A program made the translations under genes and the position numbers. The notes beneath the pieces are model-generated. The model was not told the DNA's origin and did not search any database. It was given only the letters and a program-made list of their open reading frames with translations. This document shows, in pieces, positions 35,732-44,200 of a stretch of DNA of 64,000 nt (position 1 is the stretch's first letter; each line of letters begins with the position of its first letter). Origin of the DNA: Blautia hominis (GTDB lineage Bacteria; Bacillota; Clostridia; Lachnospirales; Lachnospiraceae); assembly GCA_002270465.1 (NCBI GenBank), contig NQOF01000003.1:744001-808000 (forward strand). The letters are read 5' to 3'.

Positions 35732-35760
35732 TTGACAAAGTAAGGGCGGGGGAGTATTAT
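35732..35760 (+). promoter_or_regulatory. Promoter of the DAHP synthase leader
   Basis: TTGACA (35732-35737), 17 bp, TATTAT (35755-35760). Transcription would start near 35767, just ahead of the leader peptide. Confidence 0.8.
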
Positions 35761-35792
35761 GAGGGATATCAAAGTGAGATTGAGGTTTTATT

Positions 35793-35897
35793 ATGTCAGC
35801 AGAAATGAACGTATGGACAAAAGCATATTATTTTGGCTTTCTGGGTTATTTTTATAACGCAGGTTCTTTTTGCTACGGTAAAACATCTGTTTCATAA
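35793..35897 (+). CDS. Aromatic-rich leader peptide (attenuation of DAHP synthase)
   Basis: A 34-residue ORF, ATG 35793 to TAA 35895-35897, with GAGG eight bases before the start. In residues 8-28 it has one Trp, five Tyr and four Phe (for example KAYYFGFLGYFYN), an enrichment expected of a leader peptide that senses charged aromatic tRNAs. It lies between a strong promoter and a T-run terminator, 100 bases upstream of the DAHP synthase gene, the first step of aromatic amino acid synthesis. By analogy with pheA and trp leaders, ribosome stalling at Tyr/Phe codons would prevent terminator formation. Function is inferred; the ORF and its composition are direct. Confidence 0.72.
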   Translation: MSAEMNVWTKAYYFGFLGYFYNAGSFCYGKTSVS

Positions 35898-35900
35898 AGT

Positions 35901-35965
35901 CTTTTAGATTATAAAAGATAGTGAAAGCTGACCGGTGTTTGCGCGTAGCAGACATCGGTTTTTTA
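35901..35965 (+). terminator. Attenuator upstream of DAHP synthase
   Basis: ACCGGTGTTTGC (35931-35942) pairs with GCAGACATCGGT (35948-35959), two mismatched or wobble positions, followed by TTTTTT. Just before it TCTTTTA/TAAAAGA (from about 35900) forms a weak hairpin directly after the leader-peptide stop and could be part of an alternative fold. Confidence 0.72.
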
Positions 35966-35998
35966 TGTTTAAAATTTATTATATGGAGGATTAGGAAT

Positions 35999-37009
35999 AT
36001 GATCATTGTATTGAAAAAAGGCGCGGATGACAGAAAAGTGGAGGAACTGAAAAAGAGTCTGCTGGATAGAGGTCTGAAGCTTCACTTGTCAGAAGGACTG
36101 GATACCACGCTGATCGGATTGATCGGAGATACCACAGAGCTGCAGGAAGACCAGTTTGAGGCTCTGGAAGTAGTGGAGTCTGTCAAGAGGATCAAGGAGC
36201 CTTACAAGAAGGCAAACAGAAGCATGCATCCTGCAGATACAGTGATCGACGTGTGCGGAAGGAAGATCGGGGGCGGGAATTTTCAGGTGATCGCAGGTCC
36301 CTGTTCTGTGGAGACAAGAGAGCAGATGATTGAAGTGGCGGAGGATGTGAAAAGGTCCGGTGCAGGGCTTTTGAGAGGAGGGGCATTCAAACCCAGAACA
36401 TCCCCGTACTCTTTCCAGGGTCTGGGGGATGAAGGGCTGAAGCTGCTGCTGGAGGCTAAGAAACAGACCGGGCTTCCCATTGTCACTGAGATCATGCGTC
36501 TGGGACATTTGGATTTATTTGAGGATGTGGATGTCATTCAGGTGGGTACCAGAAATATGCAGAACTTTGAACTGTTGAAGGAACTGGGAAAACTGAAAAA
36601 ACCCATTCTTCTCAAACGCGGCATGGCCAACACTCTGGACGAACTGCTTATGAGTGCGGAATACATAATGGCAGGCGGCAATGAGAACGTGATCCTCTGT
36701 GAGCGGGGTATCCGTACCTTTGAAACTTCCATGCGGAACACACTGGATATCTCCGCAATCCCTATGCTGAAGAAAAAGACACATCTGCCTGTCATAATCG
36801 ACCCAAGCCATGCGGCAGGGATCCGTTTCATGGTAGAACCTCTTACTATGGCGGCTATCGCGGCGGGAGCTGACGGAGTGATGATCGAAGTGCACAATAA
36901 TCCGGAAAAAGCACTGTGTGATGGAATGCAGTCTTTGACACCAGCCATGTTTGACGATATAATGCAGAAAGTGAAGAAGACAACAGAATTTTTTGGAAAG
37001 GTAATGTAA
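35999..37009 (+). CDS. aroF: 3-deoxy-7-phosphoheptulonate (DAHP) synthase, type I beta
   Basis: A 336-residue enzyme that condenses phosphoenolpyruvate and erythrose 4-phosphate, the first step of the shikimate pathway. Residues 1-70 form the ferredoxin-like regulatory domain (MIIVLKKGADDRKVEELKKS) that binds aromatic end products in this subclass; the barrel follows with VIAGPCSVETREQM, GGAFKPRTSPYSFQG, QVGTRNMQNFELL and VIIDPSHAAG. ATG 35999 with GGAGG upstream is preferred to a longer frame that begins inside the attenuator. topB follows after four bases. The attenuator and the regulatory domain suggest control at both gene and enzyme level. Confidence 0.96.
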   Translation: MIIVLKKGADDRKVEELKKSLLDRGLKLHLSEGLDTTLIGLIGDTTELQEDQFEALEVVESVKRIKEPYKKANRSMHPADTVIDVCGRKIGGGNFQVIAGPCSVETREQMIEVAEDVKRSGAGLLRGGAFKPRTSPYSFQGLGDEGLKLLLEAKKQTGLPIVTEIMRLGHLDLFEDVDVIQVGTRNMQNFELLKELGKLKKPILLKRGMANTLDELLMSAEYIMAGGNENVILCERGIRTFETSMRNTLDISAIPMLKKKTHLPVIIDPSHAAGIRFMVEPLTMAAIAAGADGVMIEVHNNPEKALCDGMQSLTPAMFDDIMQKVKKTTEFFGKVM

Positions 37010-37013
37010 TTGC

Positions 37014-39221
37014 ATGAAATCATTAGTTATAGCAGAAAAACCATCCGTTGCCCGGGATATAGCCAGGGTACTGGGATGCGGAAAAAAAATAAACGGCGCC
37101 ATGGAGGGCGGCAGATATATTGTGACCTGGGCTCTGGGCCATCTGGTCACCTTAGATGACCCGGAAGGCTATGACAAAAAGTACAGAGAGTGGAAAATGG
37201 AGCACCTCCCTATGATCCCAAAGAAAATGGAGCTTGTAGTGATCAAACAGACGGCCAAACAGTACAATGCTGTCAAAACACAGCTCTACAGAAACGATGT
37301 GGGAGAGATCATCATTGCCACCGATGCCGGACGGGAGGGAGAACTGGTAGCCCGATGGATCCTGGAAAAAGCAAACTGCCGGAAACCCATCAAGCGTCTG
37401 TGGATATCCTCAGTCACTGACAAGGCGATCCGGGACGGGTTTGCCCACTTAAAAGACGGAAGAGACTACAATAACCTTTATGCTGCCGCCGTCTCCCGCG
37501 CAGAAGCTGACTGGCTGGTAGGAATCAATGCCACAAGAGCTCTGACCTGTAAATACAATGCCCAGCTCTCCTGCGGCCGTGTCCAGACACCAACCCTTGC
37601 CATGATAGCAAAACGCGAAGAGGAGATCAGAAACTTCAGACCCGTTGATTTCTATGGTATGACGGTTCTCTCCGGAGGCATTCAGTTTACCTGGCAGGAC
37701 AAAAAGAGCGGTTCCTGCCGTTCCTTCCAGCAGGAGAAGATGGAATCCCTGTTAAAAGAGGTAAGCGCAGGCTCCCTGACCATAGAATCCATTGACAAAA
37801 CGGCAAAAAAGACCTTTTCACCGGGCCTTTACGATTTGACAGAACTCCAGAGAGATGCCAACAAAAAATTCGGTTTCTCCGCAAAAGAGACACTGAACAT
37901 TATGCAGCGCCTTTACGAAAACCATAAAGTCCTCACCTATCCCAGGACAGACTCCCGCTATATAGGAAGCGACGTGGTGGGAACCCTGAAAGAAAGACTG
38001 AAAGCCTGTGCAGTAGGCCCCTACCGCAAACTGGCGGGCAGCCTCTCCATGAAACCCATAAAAGCCAGCAAATCCTTTGTGGACGATAAAAAGGTAAGCG
38101 ATCATCACGCCATCATCCCCACAGAACAATTTGTTCAGCTGGACCACATGACAAACGAAGAACGCAAAATATACGATCTGGTGGTACGTCGTTTCTTAAG
38201 TGTTCTCATGCCGCCCTTTGAATACGAGCAGACAACAGTAAAAGCCCAGGCAGCAGGAGAAATCTTCCTGGCAAAAGGAAAAATAGTAAAAAGTCCAGGC
38301 TGGAAAGAAGCCTACGACAGCGGCTGGTCCGACGACGATGACGAGGAAGAATACGGCACAAACCGGGAACCGGCCTTAAAAGACCAGACCCTGCCAGCCG
38401 TGAAAAAAGGTGATACTTTCCCCGCCTCTAAAGCAGAGCTGACCACAGGGAAAACAAAACCTCCGGCCCATTTTAACGAGGCAACCCTGCTTTCCGCCAT
38501 GGAAAATCCCATAAAATTCATGGAGAGCCATGATGCAAAAGCAGCCAAAACACTGGGAGAGACAGGGGGCCTTGGCACAGTAGCCACCCGTGCAGACATC
38601 ATTGACAAACTTTTTAATACCTTCCTGATGGAGAAACGCGGCAAAGACATCTACATCACCTCCAAAGCCAAACAACTTCTGGAGCTAGTACCGGAGGACC
38701 TGAGAAAACCGGAGCTGACTGCAGATTGGGAGATGAAACTCTCCAAGATCGCAGACGGAAGACTCAAAAAAGAAGCCTTCCTCTCAGACATCAAAGATTA
38801 CACCCAGGACATCATCCAGGAGATCAAAACCGGAGACGGCACCTTCCGCCACGACAACCTGACCAACACAAAATGTCCTGTCTGCGGCAAACGTATGCTC
38901 TCCGTTAACGGCAAAAACAGCAAACTCCTGGTCTGCCAGGACCGTGAGTGCGGTCACCGGGAAACCATCTCCCGCACCAGCAACGCCCGCTGCCCCAAAT
39001 GCCACAAACGCATGGAGCTCTACGTCAAAGGCAAGGAGGAGACCTTCATATGCCCCTGCGGCTACAAAGAAAAACTCTCCTCCTTCCAGTCCCGCCGCGA
39101 AAAAGAAGGTGCCGGCGTCTCCAAAAAAGACGTCCAGAAATACCTATCCAAACAAAAAAAAGAAGCCGCCGAACCCTTAAACAATGCCTTCGCCGACGCC
39201 TTCGCAAAACTAAAACTATAA
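37014..39221 (+). CDS. topB: DNA topoisomerase III
   Basis: A 735-residue type IA topoisomerase. It starts with the Toprim domain (LVIAEKPSVARDIA; ATDAGREGELVARW with acidic metal ligands), and the catalytic tyrosine is Y309 in LTYPRTDSRYIG. The C-terminus has zinc-ribbon-like segments (CPVCGKRM, CPKCHKRM, CPCGYKEKL). TopB resolves precatenanes and recombination intermediates. The gene begins four bases after aroF. From about 38.2 kb onward the codons change: of the last 30 sense codons 28 end in C or A. The first kilobase does not show this, so the bias is local and continues into the neighbouring repeat region. Confidence 0.96.
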   Translation: MKSLVIAEKPSVARDIARVLGCGKKINGAMEGGRYIVTWALGHLVTLDDPEGYDKKYREWKMEHLPMIPKKMELVVIKQTAKQYNAVKTQLYRNDVGEIIIATDAGREGELVARWILEKANCRKPIKRLWISSVTDKAIRDGFAHLKDGRDYNNLYAAAVSRAEADWLVGINATRALTCKYNAQLSCGRVQTPTLAMIAKREEEIRNFRPVDFYGMTVLSGGIQFTWQDKKSGSCRSFQQEKMESLLKEVSAGSLTIESIDKTAKKTFSPGLYDLTELQRDANKKFGFSAKETLNIMQRLYENHKVLTYPRTDSRYIGSDVVGTLKERLKACAVGPYRKLAGSLSMKPIKASKSFVDDKKVSDHHAIIPTEQFVQLDHMTNEERKIYDLVVRRFLSVLMPPFEYEQTTVKAQAAGEIFLAKGKIVKSPGWKEAYDSGWSDDDDEEEYGTNREPALKDQTLPAVKKGDTFPASKAELTTGKTKPPAHFNEATLLSAMENPIKFMESHDAKAAKTLGETGGLGTVATRADIIDKLFNTFLMEKRGKDIYITSKAKQLLELVPEDLRKPELTADWEMKLSKIADGRLKKEAFLSDIKDYTQDIIQEIKTGDGTFRHDNLTNTKCPVCGKRMLSVNGKNSKLLVCQDRECGHRETISRTSNARCPKCHKRMELYVKGKEETFICPCGYKEKLSSFQSRREKEGAGVSKKDVQKYLSKQKKEAAEPLNNAFADAFAKLKL

Positions 39222-39244
39222 TCATCAAAAATAGAATCCTGTCA

Positions 39245-39279
39245 GGGGCTTTCCAAAACACAACAACCAAGAAAGCCCC
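39245..39279 (+). terminator. Hairpin after topB
   Basis: GGGGCTTTC (39245-39253) pairs with GAAAGCCCC (39271-39279); 17-nt loop, no T-run. A weak or structural terminator. Confidence 0.45.
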
Positions 39280-39357
39280 CGGCATCTATAAAATCAATCA
39301 TAATTCACAACAAGCCTTTATCTTAGCCTTAGAAATCTTTATCCTTTTCTAATCTGG

Positions 39358-39417
39358 CCTTTATAAATATGGCTTTTATAAATATGACCTTTATATATAT
39401 GACCTTTTATATATAAC
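39358..39417. repeat. Four tandem 15-bp AT-rich repeats
   Basis: CCTTTATAAATATGG, CTTTTATAAATATGA, CCTTTATATATATGA and CCTTTTATATATAAC follow one another from 39358 to 39417. No gene overlaps them. Confidence 0.8.
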
Positions 39418-39460
39418 CTTCGGCATTACCACCATCACAACCATCCGCCCACAACAGTCA

Positions 39461-39570
39461 GATACACCCCTGGGATACGGGCCATGGAATATTGGGAGCG
39501 AGTGGATAATTTTCCGTTAGAAAATTACCACAAGCGGACTATTCCGTGGCCCGTATCCCAGGGGTGTATC
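39461..39570. repeat. 110-bp inverted repeat with 31-bp arms
   Basis: Arms 39461-39491 and 39540-39570 are complementary at 30 of 31 positions, the exception being a G-U-type pair. The centre has a second hairpin, AGTGGATAATTTTC/GAAAATTACCAC with loop CGTTA. It lies between the convergent topB and arsR genes and could stop transcription from both. The core differs from those at 22.2 and 27.7 kb. Confidence 0.85.
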
Positions 39571-39605
39571 GTCCGTGAGCCATATCCCATGAGCCACATC
39601 TTCAT

Positions 39606-39959
39606 CTACTCCTGCACATGCTCCAACCCCTGACTAAGTATAGTCTCCACATGTGCATCCGCCAAAGAATAATAAACCGTCTTCCCCTCCCGTCGAAACT
39701 TCACCAGCTTAATCTGCTTCAACACCCTAAGCTGATGCGAGATCGCACTCTGCGTCATATTCAGCACCGACGCAATATCACACACACACAATTCCCCGGC
39801 TGACAAAGCATACAAAATCCGAATTCTGGTAGGATCCCCAAAAACTTTAAACAGATCTGCCAGACCATACAGCGTATTGTCATCCGGTATTACCTTTTTT
39901 TGTATATGTTCATGCTTATGCACACAATCACACACATCTACCGTTTCATCCATTTTCAT
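39606..39959 (-). CDS. ArsR/SmtB-family metal-type regulator
   Basis: A 117-residue winged-helix regulator. The N-terminal VCDCVHKHEH segment and the ELCVCDIA motif in the helix before recognition offer Cys/His ligands like those of CadC/ArsR sensors for soft metals (Cd, Zn, Pb or As). The recognition helix is TQSAISHQLRVLKQ, followed by the wing RREGKTVYYSL. Start at ATG 39959; TTG 39965 is possible. No metal transporter gene is adjacent, so the target is unknown. Of the last 42 codons only three end in A or C, so the plus strand here is C/A-rich, continuing the bias seen in topB although the gene runs the other way. Confidence 0.92.
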   Translation of the reverse strand: MKMDETVDVCDCVHKHEHIQKKVIPDDNTLYGLADLFKVFGDPTRIRILYALSAGELCVCDIASVLNMTQSAISHQLRVLKQIKLVKFRREGKTVYYSLADAHVETILSQGLEHVQE

Positions 39960-40155
39960 AAACAAATCATTCCTTTCATTCCTTTAGTTTATAGGAAAAA
40001 AACCTTTTCTGCAAGTATATCCAATGCAAAAACACGGTCATGTCTGATAAATTTATAGAATGTTTAGAAAAATTTTTCTTGTTACCTGCCTTTTCTTATG
40101 GTAAAATATCGTTATGCTAAAGCGATGAAGATAAAAGAACAAGGGGGAATCTAAA

Positions 40156-41514
40156 ATGGGATTTAATATGAAAGTAACACCTGAAATCGAAGCCCTTACA
40201 AAGATTTGCGAGGATCACAGCAAGATGGACGTGTCCCTCTATGCGAAGTATGATGTAAAGCGAGGCCTGCGTGATATCAATGGAAAGGGCGTTCTTGCCG
40301 GACTGACCCAGATATCCAACATAGTCTCGAACAAAGAAGAAGACGGTAAATCAGTTCCCTGTGACGGAGAGCTGTACTACAGAGGCATCAACATTGAAGA
40401 ACTGACCAAAGGCTTTTTACAGGAAAAGCGTTTTGGATTTGAAGAAGCTACATACCTGCTGTTATTCGGAACGCTGCCAACACAGGAGCAGCTGGACGAT
40501 TTCTGCAAGATTCTTGGAGATCAGAGATGCCTGCCGCGGAATTTTGTCCGCGATGTTATTATGAAGGCTCCCAGCAGGGACATGATGAATACCCTTTCAA
40601 GGAGTGTTCTCACCTTATATTCCTACGATACGAACCCGGAGGACATATCACTTCCCAATGTACTCCGTCAATGCATCAATCTTATCAGTATTTTTCCGAT
40701 GCTGTCCGTTTACGGATATCAGGCGCACCGCCATTATAACCAGAACAAGAGTTTATATATCCATCATCCGAAAAAAGAGTTGTCCACAGCAGAGAACATT
40801 CTCTTAATGCTGCGGCCGGATAAGAAATATACGCCGTTTGAAGCTACGATTCTGGATTTGGCTCTGGTACTGCATATGGAACACGGTGGTGGTAACAACT
40901 CTACATTTACCACACATGTAGTTTCTTCCTCAGGAACAGATACTTACTCTGCCATTGCGGCAGCTCTCGGTTCCTTAAAAGGACCGAAACACGGCGGAGC
41001 CAACATAAAGGTTGTCCGTATGTTTGACGATATGAAGAAGCATGTAAAAGACTGGAAGGATGAGGGAGAAGTGTCCGATTACCTCAGAAAACTGCTCCAT
41101 AAGGAAGCCTTTGATAAGAGAGGCCTGATCTATGGTATGGGGCATGCGGTATATTCCATTTCAGATCCCCGTGCGCAGATCTTTAAAAAGTTTGTAAAAC
41201 AGCTTGCAGAAGAAAAAGGAAGGCAGAAAGACTATCAGCTTTATGAGATGGTAGAGCGTCTGGCTCCTCAGATCATCGGACAGGAACGCCATATCTACAA
41301 AGGTGTCAGTGCTAATGTGGACTTCTACAGCGGATTCGTTTACAGTATGCTGGAGCTTCCGCTTGAATTATATACACCGATGTTCGCCATTGCCAGAATT
41401 GTGGGATGGAGTGCACACCGTATGGAAGAGTTGATCAACACAGACAAGATTATCCGTCCGGCTTACAAAAATGTGCTGGAGACACAGCAGTATACAACTC
41501 TCACGGAAAGATAA
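40156..41514 (+). CDS. gltA: Citrate synthase
   Basis: A 452-residue citrate synthase with the active-site segments HMEHGGGNNSTFTT, GSLKGPKHGGAN and YGMGHAVYSISDPRA, including the His residues that bind oxaloacetate, and the C-terminal arginine region VGWSAHRMEEL. It forms citrate from acetyl-CoA and oxaloacetate. GGGGGA precedes the ATG. Aconitase and isocitrate dehydrogenase are not adjacent; with the pyruvate carboxylase at 61175 it could supply the oxidative branch toward glutamate in an anaerobe. Confidence 0.96.
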   Translation: MGFNMKVTPEIEALTKICEDHSKMDVSLYAKYDVKRGLRDINGKGVLAGLTQISNIVSNKEEDGKSVPCDGELYYRGINIEELTKGFLQEKRFGFEEATYLLLFGTLPTQEQLDDFCKILGDQRCLPRNFVRDVIMKAPSRDMMNTLSRSVLTLYSYDTNPEDISLPNVLRQCINLISIFPMLSVYGYQAHRHYNQNKSLYIHHPKKELSTAENILLMLRPDKKYTPFEATILDLALVLHMEHGGGNNSTFTTHVVSSSGTDTYSAIAAALGSLKGPKHGGANIKVVRMFDDMKKHVKDWKDEGEVSDYLRKLLHKEAFDKRGLIYGMGHAVYSISDPRAQIFKKFVKQLAEEKGRQKDYQLYEMVERLAPQIIGQERHIYKGVSANVDFYSGFVYSMLELPLELYTPMFAIARIVGWSAHRMEELINTDKIIRPAYKNVLETQQYTTLTER

Positions 41515-41615
41515 TACAAAAAGAATTGACAAACACCAGGGAAAACTGTTACCATCACGGTATACCACAGCACATTAAAATGCGGAAGCCGTGATGAAGA
41601 TACGATTTTCAGGGA

Positions 41616-41648
41616 ACGCGGCAGGGGATAGAAGCCATGCCGCGTTTT
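41616..41648 (+). terminator. Terminator after citrate synthase
   Basis: ACGCGGCA (41616-41623) pairs with TGCCGCGT (41638-41645), followed by TTTTA. An upstream CATCACGG/CCGTGATG pair (about 41552-41597) may add structure. Confidence 0.65.
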
Positions 41649-41678
41649 ATTGTGCATACAGATAGGAGAGAATTAGAA

Positions 41679-42191
41679 ATGTTTCGCACCTTTTTTCCGG
41701 ATGAATATCTGGACTCCACATACGTCATAGATTTTGAAAAATTATATGCACAGGGGTACAGGGGCCTGATCTTTGATATTGACAATACCCTGGTGCCTCA
41801 CGGGGCCCCTGCAGATGAGCGGGCAAAAGAATTGTTTATAAGACTTCAAAAAATCGGATTTCAGTGCTGCCTGCTGTCAAATAACCGGTATGAACGGGTT
41901 TCTTCCTTTAACAAGGATGTGCAGGTGCATTTTATCGAGGATGCCCATAAGCCTTCCAGGAAAAATTACAGAAGGGCCATGGAGCTCATGGGAACTGATC
42001 TGAACACCACCGCATTTATTGGGGATCAGCTTTTCACAGATGTTTACGGTGCCAAAAGAACCGGCATGCACAATATTTTAGTGAAACCAATTCATCCAAA
42101 AGAGGAAATTCAAATTGTTTTAAAACGGAAACTGGAAAAAATTGTTCTTTATTTTTACAGGAAAGACCAAAGAAAGCGAAAAAACAGTTGA
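41679..42191 (+). CDS. yqeG: YqeG-family HAD-IIIA phosphatase
   Basis: A 170-residue HAD hydrolase. Motif I is IFDIDNTLVPHG with D33 and D35, motif II LLSNNRYERV and motif III AFIGDQLFTDVYGAKRTG. The family dephosphorylates small phosphate compounds such as phosphatidylglycerophosphate-like or sugar phosphates; substrate here is unknown. ATG 41679 follows AGGAGAG; an upstream in-frame ATG at 41637 lies in the terminator loop and is unlikely. In many Firmicutes yqeG sits near aroE and yqeH, but here efp follows after 85 bases. Confidence 0.9.
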   Translation: MFRTFFPDEYLDSTYVIDFEKLYAQGYRGLIFDIDNTLVPHGAPADERAKELFIRLQKIGFQCCLLSNNRYERVSSFNKDVQVHFIEDAHKPSRKNYRRAMELMGTDLNTTAFIGDQLFTDVYGAKRTGMHNILVKPIHPKEEIQIVLKRKLEKIVLYFYRKDQRKRKNS

Positions 42192-42276
42192 AAAATCGGA
42201 TGAGGTATTATACAATGGAGTACAGTGGAAAAAGAGATGCTTTTCCAATGGAAGAATTTAAGGAGGAATATTCATT

Positions 42277-42834
42277 ATGATATCAGCAGGAGATTTTAAA
42301 AATGGTCTCACTCTGGAAGTTGATGGCAATGTAGTACAGATTATGGAATTCCAGCACGTAAAACCTGGAAAGGGTGCTGCTTTCGTTAGAACAAAATTAA
42401 AAAATGTTATCAACGGCGGAGTTGTGGAGAAGACATTCAGACCTACTGAAAAATTCCCGCAGGCACGTATTGACCGTGTGGACATGCAGTATTTATATAA
42501 TGATGGTGATTTATATTACTTTATGAACAATGAGACATATGATCAGATTGCCATTGACAATCAGACAGTAGGCGATGCTCTGAAGTTTGTAAAAGAAAAT
42601 GAAACGGTAAAGATTTGTTCCTATAACGGAAATGTGTTCGCGATCGAAGCACCATTATTCGTTGAACTGGATATCATTGATACAGAACCTGGATTCAAAG
42701 GCGATACAGCTCAGGGCGCTACAAAGCCGGCTACGGTTGAGACTGGCGCGGTTGTATATGTACCGTTATTCGTTGATCAGGGCGATAAGATCAAAATTGA
42801 TACAAGAACAGGGGAATACCTGTCCAGAGTATAA
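42277..42834 (+). CDS. efp: Translation elongation factor P
   Basis: A 185-residue protein with the three-domain length of EF-P. The tip loop [15 protein letters not shown] holds K32, the residue modified in other bacteria, and the C-terminal signature region ends [14 protein letters not shown] relieves ribosome stalling at proline runs. AAGGAGG precedes the start; a terminator follows 16 bases after the stop. Confidence 0.97.
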   Translation: MISAGDFKNGLTLEVDGNVVQIMEFQHVKPGKGAAFVRTKLKNVINGGVVEKTFRPTEKFPQARIDRVDMQYLYNDGDLYYFMNNETYDQIAIDNQTVGDALKFVKENETVKICSYNGNVFAIEAPLFVELDIIDTEPGFKGDTAQGATKPATVETGAVVYVPLFVDQGDKIKIDTRTGEYLSRV

Positions 42835-42850
42835 TTAAAACTGGTAAAAC

Positions 42851-42885
42851 CAAGGCCTGGAAAGCTAAATTTCCGGGCCTTTGCT
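42851..42885 (+). terminator. Terminator after efp
   Basis: AAGGCCTGGAAA (42852-42863) pairs with TTTCCGGGCCTT (42870-42881) apart from one wobble pair, then TGC. A further imperfect hairpin near 42909-42955 lies between efp and the convergent ImmA gene. Confidence 0.75.
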
Positions 42886-43006
42886 GATTTATTCGGTCTT
42901 CTGATCATAGGGGCTGCCTTCATGGCGGCCGCGTTGCCTATACGGCTATGAGTCTAAGCATTTTAGCTGCAGCCATTGTTATCTCAATGATATTATAGAA
43001 AAAATG

Positions 43007-43687
43007 TCAGCGGGATGTGGAGAAAAAATGATATTCTTCTCCCTGCGCCCAAACGTCATCCAGATGGTTTTCTCTAAGAAAAGACAGTTTTTGGTCGTAT
43101 TGTTTCATCTGCAGCTTCCGTCTTTGCTGCTGTCTGCGGAGACGACGCAGGAAGTTTCGATGAAATTCATCCAGGGGAAACAACCAGTCATCCAGTTCTC
43201 TATCAACTTTTATGGTATCTCTCTGCTTCCAGGTATTATACGCCTGTACCGCTTTGTTGGAAGCCGCATATGACAAGCCGAAACGGAAGTGGATATCTTC
43301 TGCATTTTTACAGCCATAATGGCGGATGGCAACCCGGGGAGCCAGTATATTACTGGCAAAGCAGTCAGCGGTGTCCTCATTTTCCGGATTTTCACCTGTG
43401 TGCTGAAAGACACAGTGAGCCAGTTCGTGCATGAGGGAGAAGCGTATACGGCCTTGGACTGCTTTTTCGTTATAGGCTATAATACGGTTCCTCTGGTCAC
43501 AAAATGCGTCATTAGAGGCTGAGATACAGAGGGCATAGATTTCCGTATTCAATTCTTTTAATCTTGAATATGTAATGGTTCTGAATTCATAATGCTTCAG
43601 GATGTCAACACAGGGAATGGGAAACTCCTTAATGCCGCATTCTCTGTAGACTTCCAGAATCATTTCTGCTATATAAACATAATCCAA
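43007..43687 (-). CDS. ImmA/IrrE-family metallopeptidase
   Basis: A 226-residue protein with the zinc peptidase motif MHELAHCVFQH (H87, E88, H91) and a following acidic ENEDTADCFASNILAP helix that supplies the third ligand in this family. The C-terminus is rich in Arg and Gln (RRLRRQQQRRKLQ), possibly for nucleic-acid or partner contact. ImmA-type peptidases cleave XRE repressors to switch on ICEs, phages or stress genes. It is the second gene after an XRE repressor on the same strand, spacing 17 nt, the classic ImmR-ImmA arrangement. No integrase or conjugation gene is nearby. Confidence 0.88.
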   Translation of the reverse strand: MDYVYIAEMILEVYRECGIKEFPIPCVDILKHYEFRTITYSRLKELNTEIYALCISASNDAFCDQRNRIIAYNEKAVQGRIRFSLMHELAHCVFQHTGENPENEDTADCFASNILAPRVAIRHYGCKNAEDIHFRFGLSYAASNKAVQAYNTWKQRDTIKVDRELDDWLFPLDEFHRNFLRRLRRQQQRRKLQMKQYDQKLSFLRENHLDDVWAQGEEYHFFSTSR

Positions 43688-43704
43688 AATAAACCGCTCC
43701 TAAA

Positions 43705-44025
43705 TTACTCATCTATTTCGGACAAAAGCTGTATCAGGCGAAGTTTCTGTTCTTTTGACATTTTCTTTCCGTTTCTGGCTATGAGAAGTTCCACGTCATC
43801 GTAAGTTGGAGCGGGTTTCTCAGGTTCCCTGTGCACATCGTCAAAGTCATCCAGTGTAAGTCCAAGAACCCGGGCAATGGCTTTGAGGGTTTCCAGCTTT
43901 GGATCCCTTGTAACTCCGCTTAATATTTTGTCGAGTGTTCCTTTGGGAACACCGGATCTCTCGGAAAGCTCTGCAGTAGTCATTCCTAATTTCTTTTTAT
44001 ATTCCTCGATTTTTTCAAGACCCAT
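43705..44025 (-). CDS. XRE-family (cI-like) repressor
   Basis: A 106-residue protein: helix-turn-helix at about 10-60 (GMTTAELSERSGVPKGTLDKI) followed by a linker with PEKPAPTYDDVE and a short C-terminal helix, likely where the partner peptidase acts. GGAGG precedes the start. Two or three CCGTYAACGG-type sites lie between this gene and the divergent promoter, and one of them sits between the -35 and -10 of its own promoter. It should repress both itself and the opposite transcript until cleaved by ImmA. Confidence 0.9.
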   Translation of the reverse strand: MGLEKIEEYKKKLGMTTAELSERSGVPKGTLDKILSGVTRDPKLETLKAIARVLGLTLDDFDDVHREPEKPAPTYDDVELLIARNGKKMSKEQKLRLIQLLSEIDE

Positions 44026-44048
44026 TTCAGTATCCTCCTGTTAATCAG

Positions 44049-44140
44049 AGTTTACAGCCGTCAACGGAAAAAATCAAGAAAAAACAGTTGACTATAGTAA
44101 TTAACGGTGATAATATAAAGAAATAGATAACCGTTAACGG
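44049..44140. promoter_or_regulatory. Divergent promoters with XRE operators
   Basis: Minus-strand promoter: TTGATT (complement of 44072-44077), 17 bp, TAAACT (complement of 44049-44054), with operator CCGTCAACGG (44058-44067) in its spacer. Plus-strand promoter: TTGACT (44088-44093), 17 bp, TAATAT (44111-44116), with half-site TTAACGG (44101-44107) in its spacer and the palindrome CCGTTAACGG (44131-44140) downstream. The layout resembles a phage-type switch. Confidence 0.75.
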
Positions 44141-44200
44141 AAAAATACAGTAGATACAAACATATGTTCGATAAAGGCATTATACCTCAAAGGTGCAGCA

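Noticed and set aside
42909-42955. Hairpin near TCATAG/CTATGA after efp as another member of the long-arm family
   Set aside because: Arms are short and imperfect and the core motif is absent.
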